A DNA stretch of 64,000 nt. Source: Microcella indica. Lineage in GTDB: Bacteria; Actinomycetota; Actinomycetes; Actinomycetales; Microbacteriaceae. Made by a program: the position numbers and the translations under genes. The notes under the pieces are model-generated. The model made no database searches. It was given only the letters and a program-made list of their open reading frames with translations, and had not been told where the DNA came from. Positions within the stretch are counted from its first letter, which is position 1, and every line of letters starts with the position of its first letter. The stretch lies in contig NZ_CP058670.1 in NCBI RefSeq assembly GCF_013414345.1, positions 620,001 through 684,000 of the forward strand, read 5' to 3'. Positions 45,285 through 53,618 of this stretch are shown here, in pieces.

Positions 45285-45995
45285 ATGGGGATGTCCGAGC
45301 TCAGTGCCGCGACCGGTGCGACCGTGCCCACGCTCAAGTTCTACCTGCGCGCGCAGCTGCTGCACGCGGCGCTGCGCACGAGCCCCAACCAGGCGCAGTA
45401 CGACGACAGCCACGTCGAGCGCGTGCGCCTCGTACGCGCCCTGCTCGAGGTCGGCGGGCTGAGCGTCGCGCAGGCCGCGCGCGTCATCGGCGCACTCGAC
45501 TCCGACGTCCCGCTGTCGAGCGTGTTCGGTGTCGCGCAGCGTGCGGTGAGCATCCCGTCGTCGCCTCGCGAGGACCGCGACGCGTCGTCAGAGCTGGGGG
45601 AGGGCGCCCGCCTCATCGCCGAGCTGTGCGCGCGCCGCGGCTGGCGCGTGCACGCGAACAACCCGGGCCTCGCGATCGCCGCGCGCGTCATCGGCACCTA
45701 CGCCGACCTGGGTCTCGACGCACTCACGGCAGCCGTGCTCGAGCCGGGCGCCGAGGCGGCCGACCTCGTGGCGCGCGCCGATCTCGACGGCGTCGCGCAG
45801 GCCGGTCCCGATCCTGCCGCCATGACGCGCGTCGTCGCCGTCGGCACCGTGCTCGGCGACAGCCTCGCTGCGGGGCTGCGCCGCATCGCGCAAGAGGCGG
45901 AGTCGTTCCGACGCTTCCCGCTCCCCGCGGGCGTGCCCGCGCCGGAGCCCTTGACCGCCGCCGCGATCGCGGCCCACCTCGAGGAGGACTGCTGA
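45285..45995 (+). CDS. MerR family transcriptional regulator
   Basis: 236-aa regulator with an N-terminal MerR-type winged HTH (MSELSAATGATVPTLKFYLR; DDSHVERVRLVRALLEVGGL) and a long C-terminal domain of about 160 residues without recognised ligand motifs. ATG at 45285 is favoured over an upstream start that overlaps the palindrome CTATCGATAG (45261-45270), a likely operator. Its stop overlaps the next gene by one base, so it probably regulates the membrane protein that follows. Confidence 0.85.
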   Translation: MGMSELSAATGATVPTLKFYLRAQLLHAALRTSPNQAQYDDSHVERVRLVRALLEVGGLSVAQAARVIGALDSDVPLSSVFGVAQRAVSIPSSPREDRDASSELGEGARLIAELCARRGWRVHANNPGLAIAARVIGTYADLGLDALTAAVLEPGAEAADLVARADLDGVAQAGPDPAAMTRVVAVGTVLGDSLAAGLRRIAQEAESFRRFPLPAGVPAPEPLTAAAIAAHLEEDC

Positions 45996-47002
45996 TGACC
46001 ACGACCGATGTCGCCGATGCTCGCCACGACTGGCGCCTCGACCTGCCGCCGAGCCGCTGGCACCGTCCGCTGCTGGTCCTCGCCGTCGCGCTCGCCGCCC
46101 TCACGGTGGTGACTCTCGTCGGCTGGGTCGTCGACGACCGCGAGCTGTTGGGCGTGAACCTGTGGGAGAAGCCCCTCAAGTTCGCGATCTCGGGGGTCGT
46201 CTACGCGGTCACGTGGGCGTGGCTCATCGGACACTTCAGCAGGTGGCGCCGCGCTGCCTGGTGGGCCGGCACGGTGATCGCGATCACGCTCGCGATCGAG
46301 CTCGTCGTCATCGTGGGCGCCGCGGTCGCCGGCATCACGAGCCACTTCAACGTCTCCACACCGCTCGCGACGACCCTGTGGTCGGTCATGGCGGCGGCGA
46401 TCACGACGCTCTGGGTCGCGACCTTCGTCGCGGCCGTCGCGCTGTGGAGGAACCCGGGTGCCGACCCGGCCCGGCAGGCGGCGATTCGCAGCGGGGTCGG
46501 GATCTCGCTCCTCGGCATGGGATTCGCCTTCCTCATGACGAGCCCCAACGCCGAGCAGCTGGCCGACTTCCAGGGCATCGCGGGGGCCCATGCCGTCGGT
46601 GTCGCCGACGGCGGCCCCGGGCTTCCCCTCCTCGGGTGGAGCACGGTCGCGGGCGACCTGCGCATTCCGCACTTCGTCGGCATGCACGCGTTGCAGGCCA
46701 TACCGCTGCTCGCGCTTGCCCTCGAGCTCGCGGCCCGGCGCGTCGTGGTGCTGCGCGACGCCGCTGTGCGCCGCGGGCTCGTGCTCACGGGCGCGGGCGC
46801 CTTCCTCGCGGTCGTCGGCCTCGTGACGATGCAGGCCCTGCGCGGCCAGTCGATCATTGCTCCGGATGCTCTGACCCTGTCACTCGCGACCACCATCGCC
46901 GCTCTGGCTCTCGCCGGGGCGCTCGCCGTGCTCGCCGCGGGCGTGCGCCGACGTCGAGCGTTGGCTGTAAGCGAGTCGACCCAGAACGCACCCGCGCCCT
47001 AG
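45995..47002 (+). CDS. hypothetical polytopic membrane protein
   Basis: 335-aa protein with about eight or nine hydrophobic segments, e.g. PLLVLAVALAALTVVTLVGW near residues 22-41 and a C-terminal segment before VRRRRAL. A luminal or cytoplasmic loop carries GVADGGPGLPLLGWSTVAGD. No transporter family is recognised. It is coupled to the MerR gene (TGATG). The stretch LWEKPLKFAISGVVYAVTWA is well conserved-looking, but I cannot assign a function. Confidence 0.75.
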   Translation: MTTTDVADARHDWRLDLPPSRWHRPLLVLAVALAALTVVTLVGWVVDDRELLGVNLWEKPLKFAISGVVYAVTWAWLIGHFSRWRRAAWWAGTVIAITLAIELVVIVGAAVAGITSHFNVSTPLATTLWSVMAAAITTLWVATFVAAVALWRNPGADPARQAAIRSGVGISLLGMGFAFLMTSPNAEQLADFQGIAGAHAVGVADGGPGLPLLGWSTVAGDLRIPHFVGMHALQAIPLLALALELAARRVVVLRDAAVRRGLVLTGAGAFLAVVGLVTMQALRGQSIIAPDALTLSLATTIAALALAGALAVLAAGVRRRRALAVSESTQNAPAP

Positions 47003-47011
47003 GTTCGAGGT

Positions 47012-48502
47012 ATGGCACCTCACGCGGCGGCAGTGGTCGGATCAGGGCCCAACGGTCTCGCCGCCGCCGTGATCCTCGCTCGAGCAGGCATCCGCACGAC
47101 CGTCTACGAGCGCTCCGCGCACGTCGGCGGGGGAGCACGCACCGCGGAGCTCACCCTGCCCGGCTACCTGCACGACGCCGGCTCGGCCGTGCATCCGCTC
47201 GCCGTCTCCTCCGGATTCTTCCGGCGGTTCGAGCTCGCGAAGCGCATCGAGCTGCGCACTCCCGAGCGCTCGTACGGGCATCCTCTCGATGGCCGCCCCG
47301 CGGCGATCGCGTACCGCAGCCTCGATCGCACCGCACACAACCTGGGGGTCGACGGTGCGGCCTGGCGGCGACTCTTCGCGCCGCTCGTGGAGCGCGCCGC
47401 GCACGTCGCCCAGTTCACGGGGTCGAGTCTCATGCGGGTTCCCGACCATCCCGTCGCGGCGGCCCTCTTCGGCCTTCGCGCCCTCGAGCAGGGCACGCCG
47501 GCGTGGAATCTGCGCTGGCGCGACGATGCGGCACCCGCTCTCCTCACGGGTGTCGCCGCGCACTCCGTGCAGCCCATGCCGTCGCTCGGCACGGCGGGCA
47601 CGGCGATGTCGCTCGCGACGGCGGGCCACGCGGGCGGATGGCCGATACCGGTGGGCGGCAGCCAGGCGATCACTGACGCTCTCGTCGCCGACCTGCTCGC
47701 GCACGGCGGGCGCGTCGAAGCGGGCGTGGACATCGCCTCGCTCGCCGAGCTGCCGCCGGCGGACGTCGTGCTCCTCGACGTGACCCCTCGAGCTCTCATC
47801 CGGCTCGCGGGCGATGCGCTGCCCGACGGCTATCGGCGGCGGCTCGAGCGGTACCGCTACGGCTCGGGCATCGCGAAGGTCGACTTCGCGCTCAGCAGCC
47901 CCGTGCCGTGGGCCGACCCGGAGCTGCACGCGACGCCCACCCTGCACCTCGGGGGCACGCGCGAGCGCATCACGGCATCGGAGGCGACCGTCGCTCGCGG
48001 GCGGCACTCCGACGATCCGTACGTGCTCGTCTCCCAGCCCTCGGTCGTCGACGACTCGAGGGCGCCCGCGGGCCACCACGTGCTGTGGGCGTACACGCAC
48101 GTGCCGAGCGGGTCGACGGTCGACCAGACGGAGGCGATCACGCGGCAGATCGAGCGGTGGGCGCCGGGCTTCCGCGACGTCATCCTCGCCTCCACGAGTG
48201 CGACGGCCGCGCAGATGCAGGTGGAGAACCCGAACTACATCGGGGGCGACATCGCCACGGGCGCCGCCACGATGCGGCAGCTCGCCGCACGACCCGTCCT
48301 CTCGCCCGAGTCCTGGCGCACGCCCGTCCCCGGGCTCTACTTGTGCTCGTCGGCCACCGCGCCCGGGCCGGGAGTGCACGGGCTCAGCGGCGCCTACGCC
48401 GCGCGCAGTGCGCTGCGGCACGAGTTCGGGCTCGAGGGTCTGCCGTTCCTCGGCATCGACAACTCCGGCGCCGACTCCCGCAGCACACCTGGAGGCGACT
48501 GA
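47012..48502 (+). CDS. FAD-dependent oxidoreductase, phytoene desaturase-like
   Basis: 496-aa flavoprotein. The dinucleotide-binding motif VVGSGPNGLAAAVILARAG opens the chain, and the C-terminal FAD motif GLYLCSSATAPGPGVHGLSG is typical of the phytoene dehydrogenase/COG1233 group. The substrate is unknown; no carotenoid genes adjoin. A TAGGTT box (47000-47005) ends 6 bases before the ATG, giving a leaderless message. It is coupled to the broken SRPBCC gene downstream, a pairing known in other actinobacteria. Confidence 0.9.
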   Translation: MAPHAAAVVGSGPNGLAAAVILARAGIRTTVYERSAHVGGGARTAELTLPGYLHDAGSAVHPLAVSSGFFRRFELAKRIELRTPERSYGHPLDGRPAAIAYRSLDRTAHNLGVDGAAWRRLFAPLVERAAHVAQFTGSSLMRVPDHPVAAALFGLRALEQGTPAWNLRWRDDAAPALLTGVAAHSVQPMPSLGTAGTAMSLATAGHAGGWPIPVGGSQAITDALVADLLAHGGRVEAGVDIASLAELPPADVVLLDVTPRALIRLAGDALPDGYRRRLERYRYGSGIAKVDFALSSPVPWADPELHATPTLHLGGTRERITASEATVARGRHSDDPYVLVSQPSVVDDSRAPAGHHVLWAYTHVPSGSTVDQTEAITRQIERWAPGFRDVILASTSATAAQMQVENPNYIGGDIATGAATMRQLAARPVLSPESWRTPVPGLYLCSSATAPGPGVHGLSGAYAARSALRHEFGLEGLPFLGIDNSGADSRSTPGGD

Positions 48503-48694
48503 TGGCCCGCACGATTCGGTTGTTCCACTGCCCTCCAGAGGCGGTCTTCCCTCGTGTCGAGCATCCTCATAGACCCGCCCCTGCACTTCCGCAACCGCAA
48601 GGCCCTGCGCCGCCTCGCGTACCTCGCCGAGGGCCAGTGGACGAACCACGAGACGGACGAGCGCTCGAGCGCGGAGGATCGCGGCGAGGAGTGA
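48502..48694 (+). pseudogene. SRPBCC family gene with large internal deletion and frameshift
   Basis: The first 16 codons (MARTIRLFHCPPEAVF) match the start of SRPBCC/polyketide cyclase-type proteins that follow COG1233 oxidoreductases. At about 48550 the sequence jumps to the family's C-terminal end in a different frame: ILIDPPLHFRNRKALRRLAY then LAEGQ and an acidic tail to the stop at 48692-48694. The ligand-binding middle, probably 90-100 residues, is gone. The start overlaps the oxidoreductase stop (TGATG). Confidence 0.75.
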
Positions 48695-48711
48695 TGCTCG
48701 CCGGGCGGCGA

Positions 48712-49350
48712 TCAGTCGAGGTCGAGCGAGTCGCCAGCCTCGAGCGCGACGAACGTGCCGCCGTGCAGCTCGGTCACGTGCTGGATGCGCGCGTTGGCCA
48801 TCTTCTGCCCGATCTCCGAGTTGATCCGTTCGTGAGTCGGGAACGAGCGGCGGGGGCGCACGGCGTCGACGTAGTCCATGACCTCGCCGATCTTGAGCCA
48901 CGGCGCGCTCGAGGGCACCGCGAGCACGTCGACGGAGCGCTCCGGCACCGTGAACGAGTCGCCGGGGTAGTAGAGGGTCTCGTTGACGAAGACGCCCACG
49001 TTGTCGATGACGGGGATGCTGCGGTGGATGGTCGCGTGCCGACCGCCCGAGAAGGCGAGCGCGAAAGGCCCGGCTGCGCGCACATCTCCCGCATCCACGA
49101 CGGTCCAGTCGTAGTCGGGATGCGCGGCGGCGACTCCCGCGGGAGCGAACAGGTGCACGGCACCCTCCGCGGCACCCAGCAATCGGTCGAGGTGCTCGCG
49201 CGTGATGTGGTCGGCGTGCTCGTGCGTGACGACGATCGCGGCGAGATGTTCGGCGGAGAAGGGGGCTGTGTAGCTGCCCGGGTCGATGACGAGACTCGCT
49301 CCCTCGTGCTCGACGACGAGGCACGCGTGCTCGCGCTTGGTGAGAATCAT
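48712..49350 (-). CDS. MBL fold metallo-hydrolase
   Basis: 212-aa metallo-beta-lactamase-fold protein of the UlaG-like or L-ascorbate lactonase-like group. It begins MILTKREHACLVVEHEGASL, has the metal motif THEHADHIT and later FSGGRHATIH, LYYPGDSF and FPTHERI, which complete the ligand set. The substrate is unknown. ATG at 49350 gives the family N-terminus. A 24-base tandem duplication at 49337-49384 makes a second in-frame ATG at 49374, adding eight residues if used. It is divergent from csoR. Confidence 0.88.
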   Translation of the reverse strand: MILTKREHACLVVEHEGASLVIDPGSYTAPFSAEHLAAIVVTHEHADHITREHLDRLLGAAEGAVHLFAPAGVAAAHPDYDWTVVDAGDVRAAGPFALAFSGGRHATIHRSIPVIDNVGVFVNETLYYPGDSFTVPERSVDVLAVPSSAPWLKIGEVMDYVDAVRPRRSFPTHERINSEIGQKMANARIQHVTELHGGTFVALEAGDSLDLD

Positions 49351-49384
49351 GGGCACACTGTTGGTGAGAATCATGGGCACACTG
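49337..49384. repeat. 24-bp perfect tandem duplication at the MBL gene start
   Basis: TTGGTGAGAATCATGGGCAC plus ACTG, repeated exactly twice (49337-49360 and 49361-49384). It duplicates the MBL start codon and the bases upstream of it, in frame, and displaces the promoter by 24 bases. Confidence 0.95.
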
Positions 49385-49408
49385 TACTCACCGATCGTGC
49401 GCAGTCCC

Positions 49409-49438
49409 TTGACGTTCTATACCCCAGGGGGGTATCGT
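49409..49438 (+). promoter_or_regulatory. csoR promoter with overlapping CsoR-like operator
   Basis: TTGACG (-35, 49409-49414) and TATCGT (-10, 49433-49438) flank the operator ATACCCC-AGG-GGGGTAT (49419-49435), which fills the spacer and touches the -10. Binding of CsoR here would block RNA polymerase and is relieved by copper in known systems. The arms equal those of the site at 1197-1212. Confidence 0.75.
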
Positions 49439-49445
49439 CGGCCGC

Positions 49446-49727
49446 GTGATCGACGACATCAAGAAGCGAGCCCTGCACCGTTCGCGCATCCTGCAGGGCC
49501 AATTGCGCGGCATCGAGAAGATGATCGAGAACGAGGACTACTGCGTCGACATCATCACGCAGTCCCTCGCCGTGCAGAAGAGCCTGCGCAGCCTCAACAA
49601 GCTGCTCGTCGAGAACCACTTGCGCACGCACGTGACCGACATGTTCGACGTGGGCGGCGACGAGCGCGAGAAGGCGATGGCCGAGCTGCTCGCCGTCTTC
49701 GAGCTCAAGAACAACAGGGGGGAGTGA
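49446..49727 (+). CDS. csoR: CsoR family metal-sensing repressor
   Basis: 93-aa all-helical repressor. It senses Cu(I) or a related signal and controls the adjacent ATPase. Ligand positions: Cys33 (EDYCVD), His58 and His62 (ENHLRTH). Mycobacterial CsoR has Cys at the third position, so this protein is a C-H-H variant known among actinobacterial homologues; its metal preference is less certain. GTG at 49446. It ends 2 bases before the ATPase gene and is preceded by its own operator. Confidence 0.9.
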   Translation: MIDDIKKRALHRSRILQGQLRGIEKMIENEDYCVDIITQSLAVQKSLRSLNKLLVENHLRTHVTDMFDVGGDEREKAMAELLAVFELKNNRGE

Positions 49728-49729
49728 CC

Positions 49730-51793
49730 ATGGCGCACGATCACGCACACCACGACCACGCAGGCCACGACGCCGCGGAGCAGGACGGCGCAGTCGCGAC
49801 GAGGGAGGCACCGCACGGGCACGGCGCCCACGGCGACCACACCGGTCACGACCCTGCGCAGTTCCGGCGCAAGTTCTGGCTGAGCCTCGCGCTCACCGTC
49901 CCGATCCTCGTCTTCTCGCCCGGCCTGCAGAGTCTCCTCGGCCTCGACGGGCCGCGGTTCCCCGGCAGCGAGTTCATCTCCGCGGGGCTCGGTGCATTCC
50001 TCTTCTTCTACGGCGGCTGGGTCTTCCTCCGCGGCGCCTGGGTCGAGCTGCGGCAGAAGCAGCCCGGCATGATGACCCTCATCTCCCTCGCGATCGTCGT
50101 CGCCTTCGGCTACAGCGCCGCCGTCACGCTGGGCCTCGACGGCATGGACTTCTGGTGGGAGCTCGCGACGCTCATCACGATCATGCTGCTCGGCCACTGG
50201 CTCGAGATGTCGGCTGTCATGGGAGCGCAGAACGCGCTCGGTGAGCTCGCCGCCCTCATCCCCGATGAGGCCGAACTCGTCGACGGCGACGACACCCGCA
50301 CGGTCGCAGCCTCCGAGCTCGCGGTCGGCGACCGTGTGATCGTGCGCCCCGGGTCGGCGATCCCCGCCGATGGCACGGTCGTCGACGGCGAGAGCGACGT
50401 CGATGAGTCGCTCCTCACGGGCGAGTCCGAGCCGATCGGCAAGCAGACGGGCGATTCGGTCGTCGCCGGCTCCGTCGTCGGGGGCGGCTCTCTCACCGTC
50501 GAGGTGACCAAGACGGGCGAGGACACGGCCCTCGCGGGCGTCATGAAGCTCGTCGCCGACGCCCAGAGCTCCAAGTCGGGCACGCAGCTGCTCGCCGATC
50601 GCGCCGCGGCGCTCCTGTTCTACCTCGCCCTCGCCGCGGCGATCATCACGGCGATCGTGTGGGTGATCGTGCGCCCCGGCGAGCCCGACTTCGTGCTCGC
50701 GCGCGTCGTGACCGTGCTCGTCATCGCGTGCCCGCACGCCCTCGGTCTCGCCATCCCGCTCGTCGCGCAGATCTCCACCTCCCGCGGCGCCAAGCGCGGG
50801 CTGCTCATCCGCTCACGTGCGGCGCTCGAGGCGGCGCGCTCGATCGACGTCGTGCTGTTCGACAAGACGGGCACCCTCACCGAGGGCCGTCAGGGCGTCG
50901 AGACGGTCGTCGTCGCCGACGGAGTCGACGAGGACGAGGCTGTGGCGCTCGCCGCCGCCGTCGAGGCCAAGAGCGAGCATCCCATCGCCCGCGCGATCAT
51001 CGCCGAGGCCGCCGATCGCGACCTGAAGAAGCGCCGCAGCGCGCGGTTCACCGCGGTCTCCGGCAAGGGCGTGACCGCGCGCGTCGGCGAGACGGAGTAC
51101 TCGGTCGCGAGCGGCCGTTGGGTCACCGAGCAGAGCATCGAGGTGCCGGGCGCCCTCGTCGCGGCGGCCCGCGAGGCGGGCGAGGCAGGCCAGACGGTCG
51201 TCTATCTTCTCGAGGGGGATACCGTGCTCGCGCTCTTCGCGATCGCCGACGTGATCCGCCCCGAGTCGCGTGAAGCCGTCACGGCTCTGCAGAAGCGCGG
51301 CGTGCGGGTCGCGCTGCTCACGGGCGACTCGCAGCCCGTCGCCGAGTGGGTCGGGCGCGAGCTCGGCATCGACGAGGTGCACGCCGAAGTGCTGCCCGGC
51401 CAGAAGTCCGACGTCGTCGCCGAGCTGCAGCGCGGCGGTACGAGCGTCATGATGGTCGGCGACGGCGTCAACGACGCCCCCGCCCTGGCCCGCGCCGACG
51501 TGGGCGTCGCGATCGGAGCGGGAACAGACGTCGCCATCGAGTCGGCGGGCATCGTGCTCGCCTCGAGTGACCCGCGCGGCGTCGACGAGGCGATTCAGCT
51601 CAGCCGCCGCACGTACGCGAAGATGCAGCAGAACCTCGTGTGGGCGGCCGGCTACAACGTCGTCGGCATCCCGCTCGCCGCCGGCGTGCTCGCGGGCGTC
51701 GGCTTCCTGCCCTCGCCCGCGCTCGGCGCCGTGCTCATGAGCGTGTCGACGATCGTCGTCGCCCTCAACGCGCAGCTGCTGCGCCGCGGCTGA
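49730..51793 (+). CDS. heavy-metal (copper) P1B-type ATPase, CopB-like
   Basis: 687-aa cation exporter. The N-terminus is His-rich ([27 protein letters not shown]) instead of a CxxC metal-binding domain. Motifs: actuator [10 protein letters not shown], membrane [10 protein letters not shown] (CPH, as in P1B-3 CopB-type pumps rather than CPC), phosphorylation [18 protein letters not shown], and hinge [10 protein letters not shown]. It probably exports Cu(II) or Cu(I) from the cytoplasm. It is cotranscribed with csoR, spacing 2 bases. Confidence 0.93.
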   Translation: MAHDHAHHDHAGHDAAEQDGAVATREAPHGHGAHGDHTGHDPAQFRRKFWLSLALTVPILVFSPGLQSLLGLDGPRFPGSEFISAGLGAFLFFYGGWVFLRGAWVELRQKQPGMMTLISLAIVVAFGYSAAVTLGLDGMDFWWELATLITIMLLGHWLEMSAVMGAQNALGELAALIPDEAELVDGDDTRTVAASELAVGDRVIVRPGSAIPADGTVVDGESDVDESLLTGESEPIGKQTGDSVVAGSVVGGGSLTVEVTKTGEDTALAGVMKLVADAQSSKSGTQLLADRAAALLFYLALAAAIITAIVWVIVRPGEPDFVLARVVTVLVIACPHALGLAIPLVAQISTSRGAKRGLLIRSRAALEAARSIDVVLFDKTGTLTEGRQGVETVVVADGVDEDEAVALAAAVEAKSEHPIARAIIAEAADRDLKKRRSARFTAVSGKGVTARVGETEYSVASGRWVTEQSIEVPGALVAAAREAGEAGQTVVYLLEGDTVLALFAIADVIRPESREAVTALQKRGVRVALLTGDSQPVAEWVGRELGIDEVHAEVLPGQKSDVVAELQRGGTSVMMVGDGVNDAPALARADVGVAIGAGTDVAIESAGIVLASSDPRGVDEAIQLSRRTYAKMQQNLVWAAGYNVVGIPLAAGVLAGVGFLPSPALGAVLMSVSTIVVALNAQLLRRG

Positions 51794-51855
51794 CGCGCGG
51801 AGTCGTCAGCAGCCGTCGGGCGGATCGTGACGCGGTTTCGCGCCATAATCAGCGG

Positions 51856-52758
51856 ATGACATCGTCGTCGCGTCGCGTGGTCGTCGCCATCAACCCGGCA
51901 GCATCCTTCGGCCGCGGCAGCGAGGTCGGGCCGGCCGTCGTCACCACGCTGCGCGGACTGGGCCACGAGGTGACAAGCCTCACCGAGCCTGACTTCGCGC
52001 AACTGCTCGACGCGACGCGCGCGGCGCTCGGCGACAAGCCCGATGCGCTCGTCGTCGTCGGCGGCGACGGCATGGTGAACCTCGGCGTCACCGCGCTCGA
52101 GGGCACACGTATTCCGCTCGGGATCGTGCCGAGCGGCACCGGCAATGACATGGCGCGCGGGCTGAGCATCCCGATCGGGGACACCGAGGCGGCGATCACG
52201 GCGCTCGCCGCGGCGCTGCATCGGCCGCCGCGCGTCATCGACGCTGGACGCATCGCGTTCGACGGCAGCCGGGCGCGGTTCGCGTGCATCCTCTCGGCCG
52301 GCTTCGATGCCCTCGTCAACGAGCGCGCCAACCGCATGCGCTGGCCGCGCGGCCGCAGCCGGTACACGATCGCGCTGCTCGTGGAGCTCGCACGGCTGCG
52401 CCCGATCGAGTACCGGCTCACGCTCGACGGCGTCGAGCACGTCGAGCGTGCGCTGCTCGTCGCCGTCGCCAACAACCTCTCCTTCGGCGGGGGCATGAAG
52501 GTCGCCCCCGACGCCTCGCTCTACGACGGGCTCTTCGACGTCGTGCTCGTGCGGCCCCTCGGGCGGCTCGCGTTCCTGCGCATCTACCCGCGCGTCTTCG
52601 CCGGAACCCACGTGACCGACAGCCGCGTCGTCGTCCATCGCGCCCGCCAGGTGCGCATCGAGGCGGACGGCGTCGTCGCCTACGCCGACGGGGAGCGCAT
52701 CGCTCCGCTGCCCGTCGAGATCCACATGCAGGAAGGCTCGCTGCGAGTGCTCGCATAG
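51856..52758 (+). CDS. diacylglycerol/sphingosine kinase-like lipid kinase
   Basis: 300-aa protein of the DAGK catalytic-domain family. The ATP site shows VVAINPAASFGRG, VVVGGDGMVNLG (GGDG) and IPLGIVPSGTGNDMARG. Homologues phosphorylate diacylglycerol or other lipids such as in phosphatidylinositol mannoside or undecaprenol metabolism. A CATAAT box at 51844-51849 ends 6 bases before the ATG. The exact lipid is unknown. Confidence 0.9.
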   Translation: MTSSSRRVVVAINPAASFGRGSEVGPAVVTTLRGLGHEVTSLTEPDFAQLLDATRAALGDKPDALVVVGGDGMVNLGVTALEGTRIPLGIVPSGTGNDMARGLSIPIGDTEAAITALAAALHRPPRVIDAGRIAFDGSRARFACILSAGFDALVNERANRMRWPRGRSRYTIALLVELARLRPIEYRLTLDGVEHVERALLVAVANNLSFGGGMKVAPDASLYDGLFDVVLVRPLGRLAFLRIYPRVFAGTHVTDSRVVVHRARQVRIEADGVVAYADGERIAPLPVEIHMQEGSLRVLA

Positions 52759-52820
52759 CGGTCGCGGCACCGGTTTGGTCGGGGTGTTCGCCCTATGGCA
52801 TACTCGACTGGTTGCGTGAC

Positions 52821-52893
52821 GGCCCCATCGTATAGCGGCCTAGTACGCCGCCCTCTCACGGCGGTAACGCGGGTTCGAATCCCGCTGGGGTCA
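52821..52893 (+). tRNA. tRNA-Glu (anticodon CUC)
   Basis: Acceptor GGCCCCA pairs TGGGGTC with one G-U. The anticodon arm CCGCCCTCTCACGGCGG gives CTC; the T-arm contains GGGTTCGAATCCC. Discriminator A at 52893; CCA is not encoded. Confidence 0.95.
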
Positions 52894-52903
52894 CGTGTCT
52901 GAG

Positions 52904-52930
52904 ACCGCCCGGAATCGTCCGGGCGGTTTC
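52904..52930 (+). terminator. terminator of tRNA-Glu
   Basis: ACCGCCCGG-AATCGT-CCGGGCGGT followed by TTC, a 9-base stem 10 bases after the tRNA. It is a strong GC hairpin with a short T-run. Confidence 0.8.
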
Positions 52931-53003
52931 GTCAGTTAACCCGCGACGCGATGCTGCGAACCCGCTCTTCCTTTGGGGTTCCAGGGGGTCTACTGTGTGG
53001 CAC

Positions 53004-53426
53004 ATGACAATGCTTAGGAGTGTGTCTCTCGTGTCGCTCACCGCCGCGCTCGTCGTCGGCCTGAGCGGCTGCTTCGGCTTTCCCGGCGGCCTCCTCAACC
53101 AGGGTTCTGCCGACCCGGCGGCGGGCGGCAACGCGAGCGCCGAAGACGCGCTCGCCGGCACGACCTGGGATGGCGTGGACTCGGACGGAGACAGCTGGGT
53201 GCTCGAGTTCCAGGAGGATCGCACGCTCGGGTTCACCTTCAACGGCGCGAGTTACGACGATGCGAGCGACACCTGGGGTGTGGCTGGGTCGACTCTCACG
53301 GTCTCCATCGTGTTCAACGACGGCATCGCCACGATGAGCGGGCCGTACGAGGCTGGTGACTCCACGATCGACCTCGACGGCGAGCAGGACGACGCGCTCT
53401 GGACTCTCACCCTCTCGCCGCAATAA
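53004..53426 (+). CDS. small hypothetical lipoprotein
   Basis: 140-aa exported lipoprotein. The signal peptide MTMLRSVSLVSLTAALVVG ends in lipobox LSGC with Cys23, followed by a Gly/Ala-rich linker. The mature domain, about residues 48-140, is acidic and beta-rich (TTWDGVDSDGDSWVLEFQED; SGPYEAGDSTIDLDGEQDDA), resembling lipocalin-like heme/lipid or META-like domains only in a general way. Alternative starts are GTG 52995 and ATG 53010. Function unknown. Confidence 0.8.
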   Translation: MTMLRSVSLVSLTAALVVGLSGCFGFPGGLLNQGSADPAAGGNASAEDALAGTTWDGVDSDGDSWVLEFQEDRTLGFTFNGASYDDASDTWGVAGSTLTVSIVFNDGIATMSGPYEAGDSTIDLDGEQDDALWTLTLSPQ

Positions 53427-53469
53427 CACGGGCGCGGGGCTCGTGTCGGGCGCACGCGCCCAGAGTCGC

Positions 53470-53605
53470 TAGGCTGTCACGCGCGAGGGGGAGTATCCCG
53501 ATTCGCCGCGATCGTCATCACGACCCGACTCTGCAGTCCGGTCCGGGCGCGGCGCCACCGTACTGGGGTGGGGGAGAGACCGTCGAGTTCCTCTGACCCC
53601 TCCCA
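53470..53605 (+). promoter_or_regulatory. probable yybP-ykoY manganese riboswitch with promoter
   Basis: A TAGGCT -10 box lies at 53470-53475, so transcription starts near 53482. The RNA then carries GGGGGAGTA-type sequence (53487-53494), CGTCATCACGACCCGA, and the closing GGGGGAGAGACCGTCGAG (53570-53587). These match the conserved L1 and L3 blocks of Mn2+-sensing yybP-ykoY RNAs. The fold brings the two GA-rich loops together. It directly precedes terC, a manganese-efflux type gene, so Mn2+ would induce it. Boundaries are approximate. Confidence 0.75.
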
Positions 53606-53618
53606 TCGAAAGGCTCCT

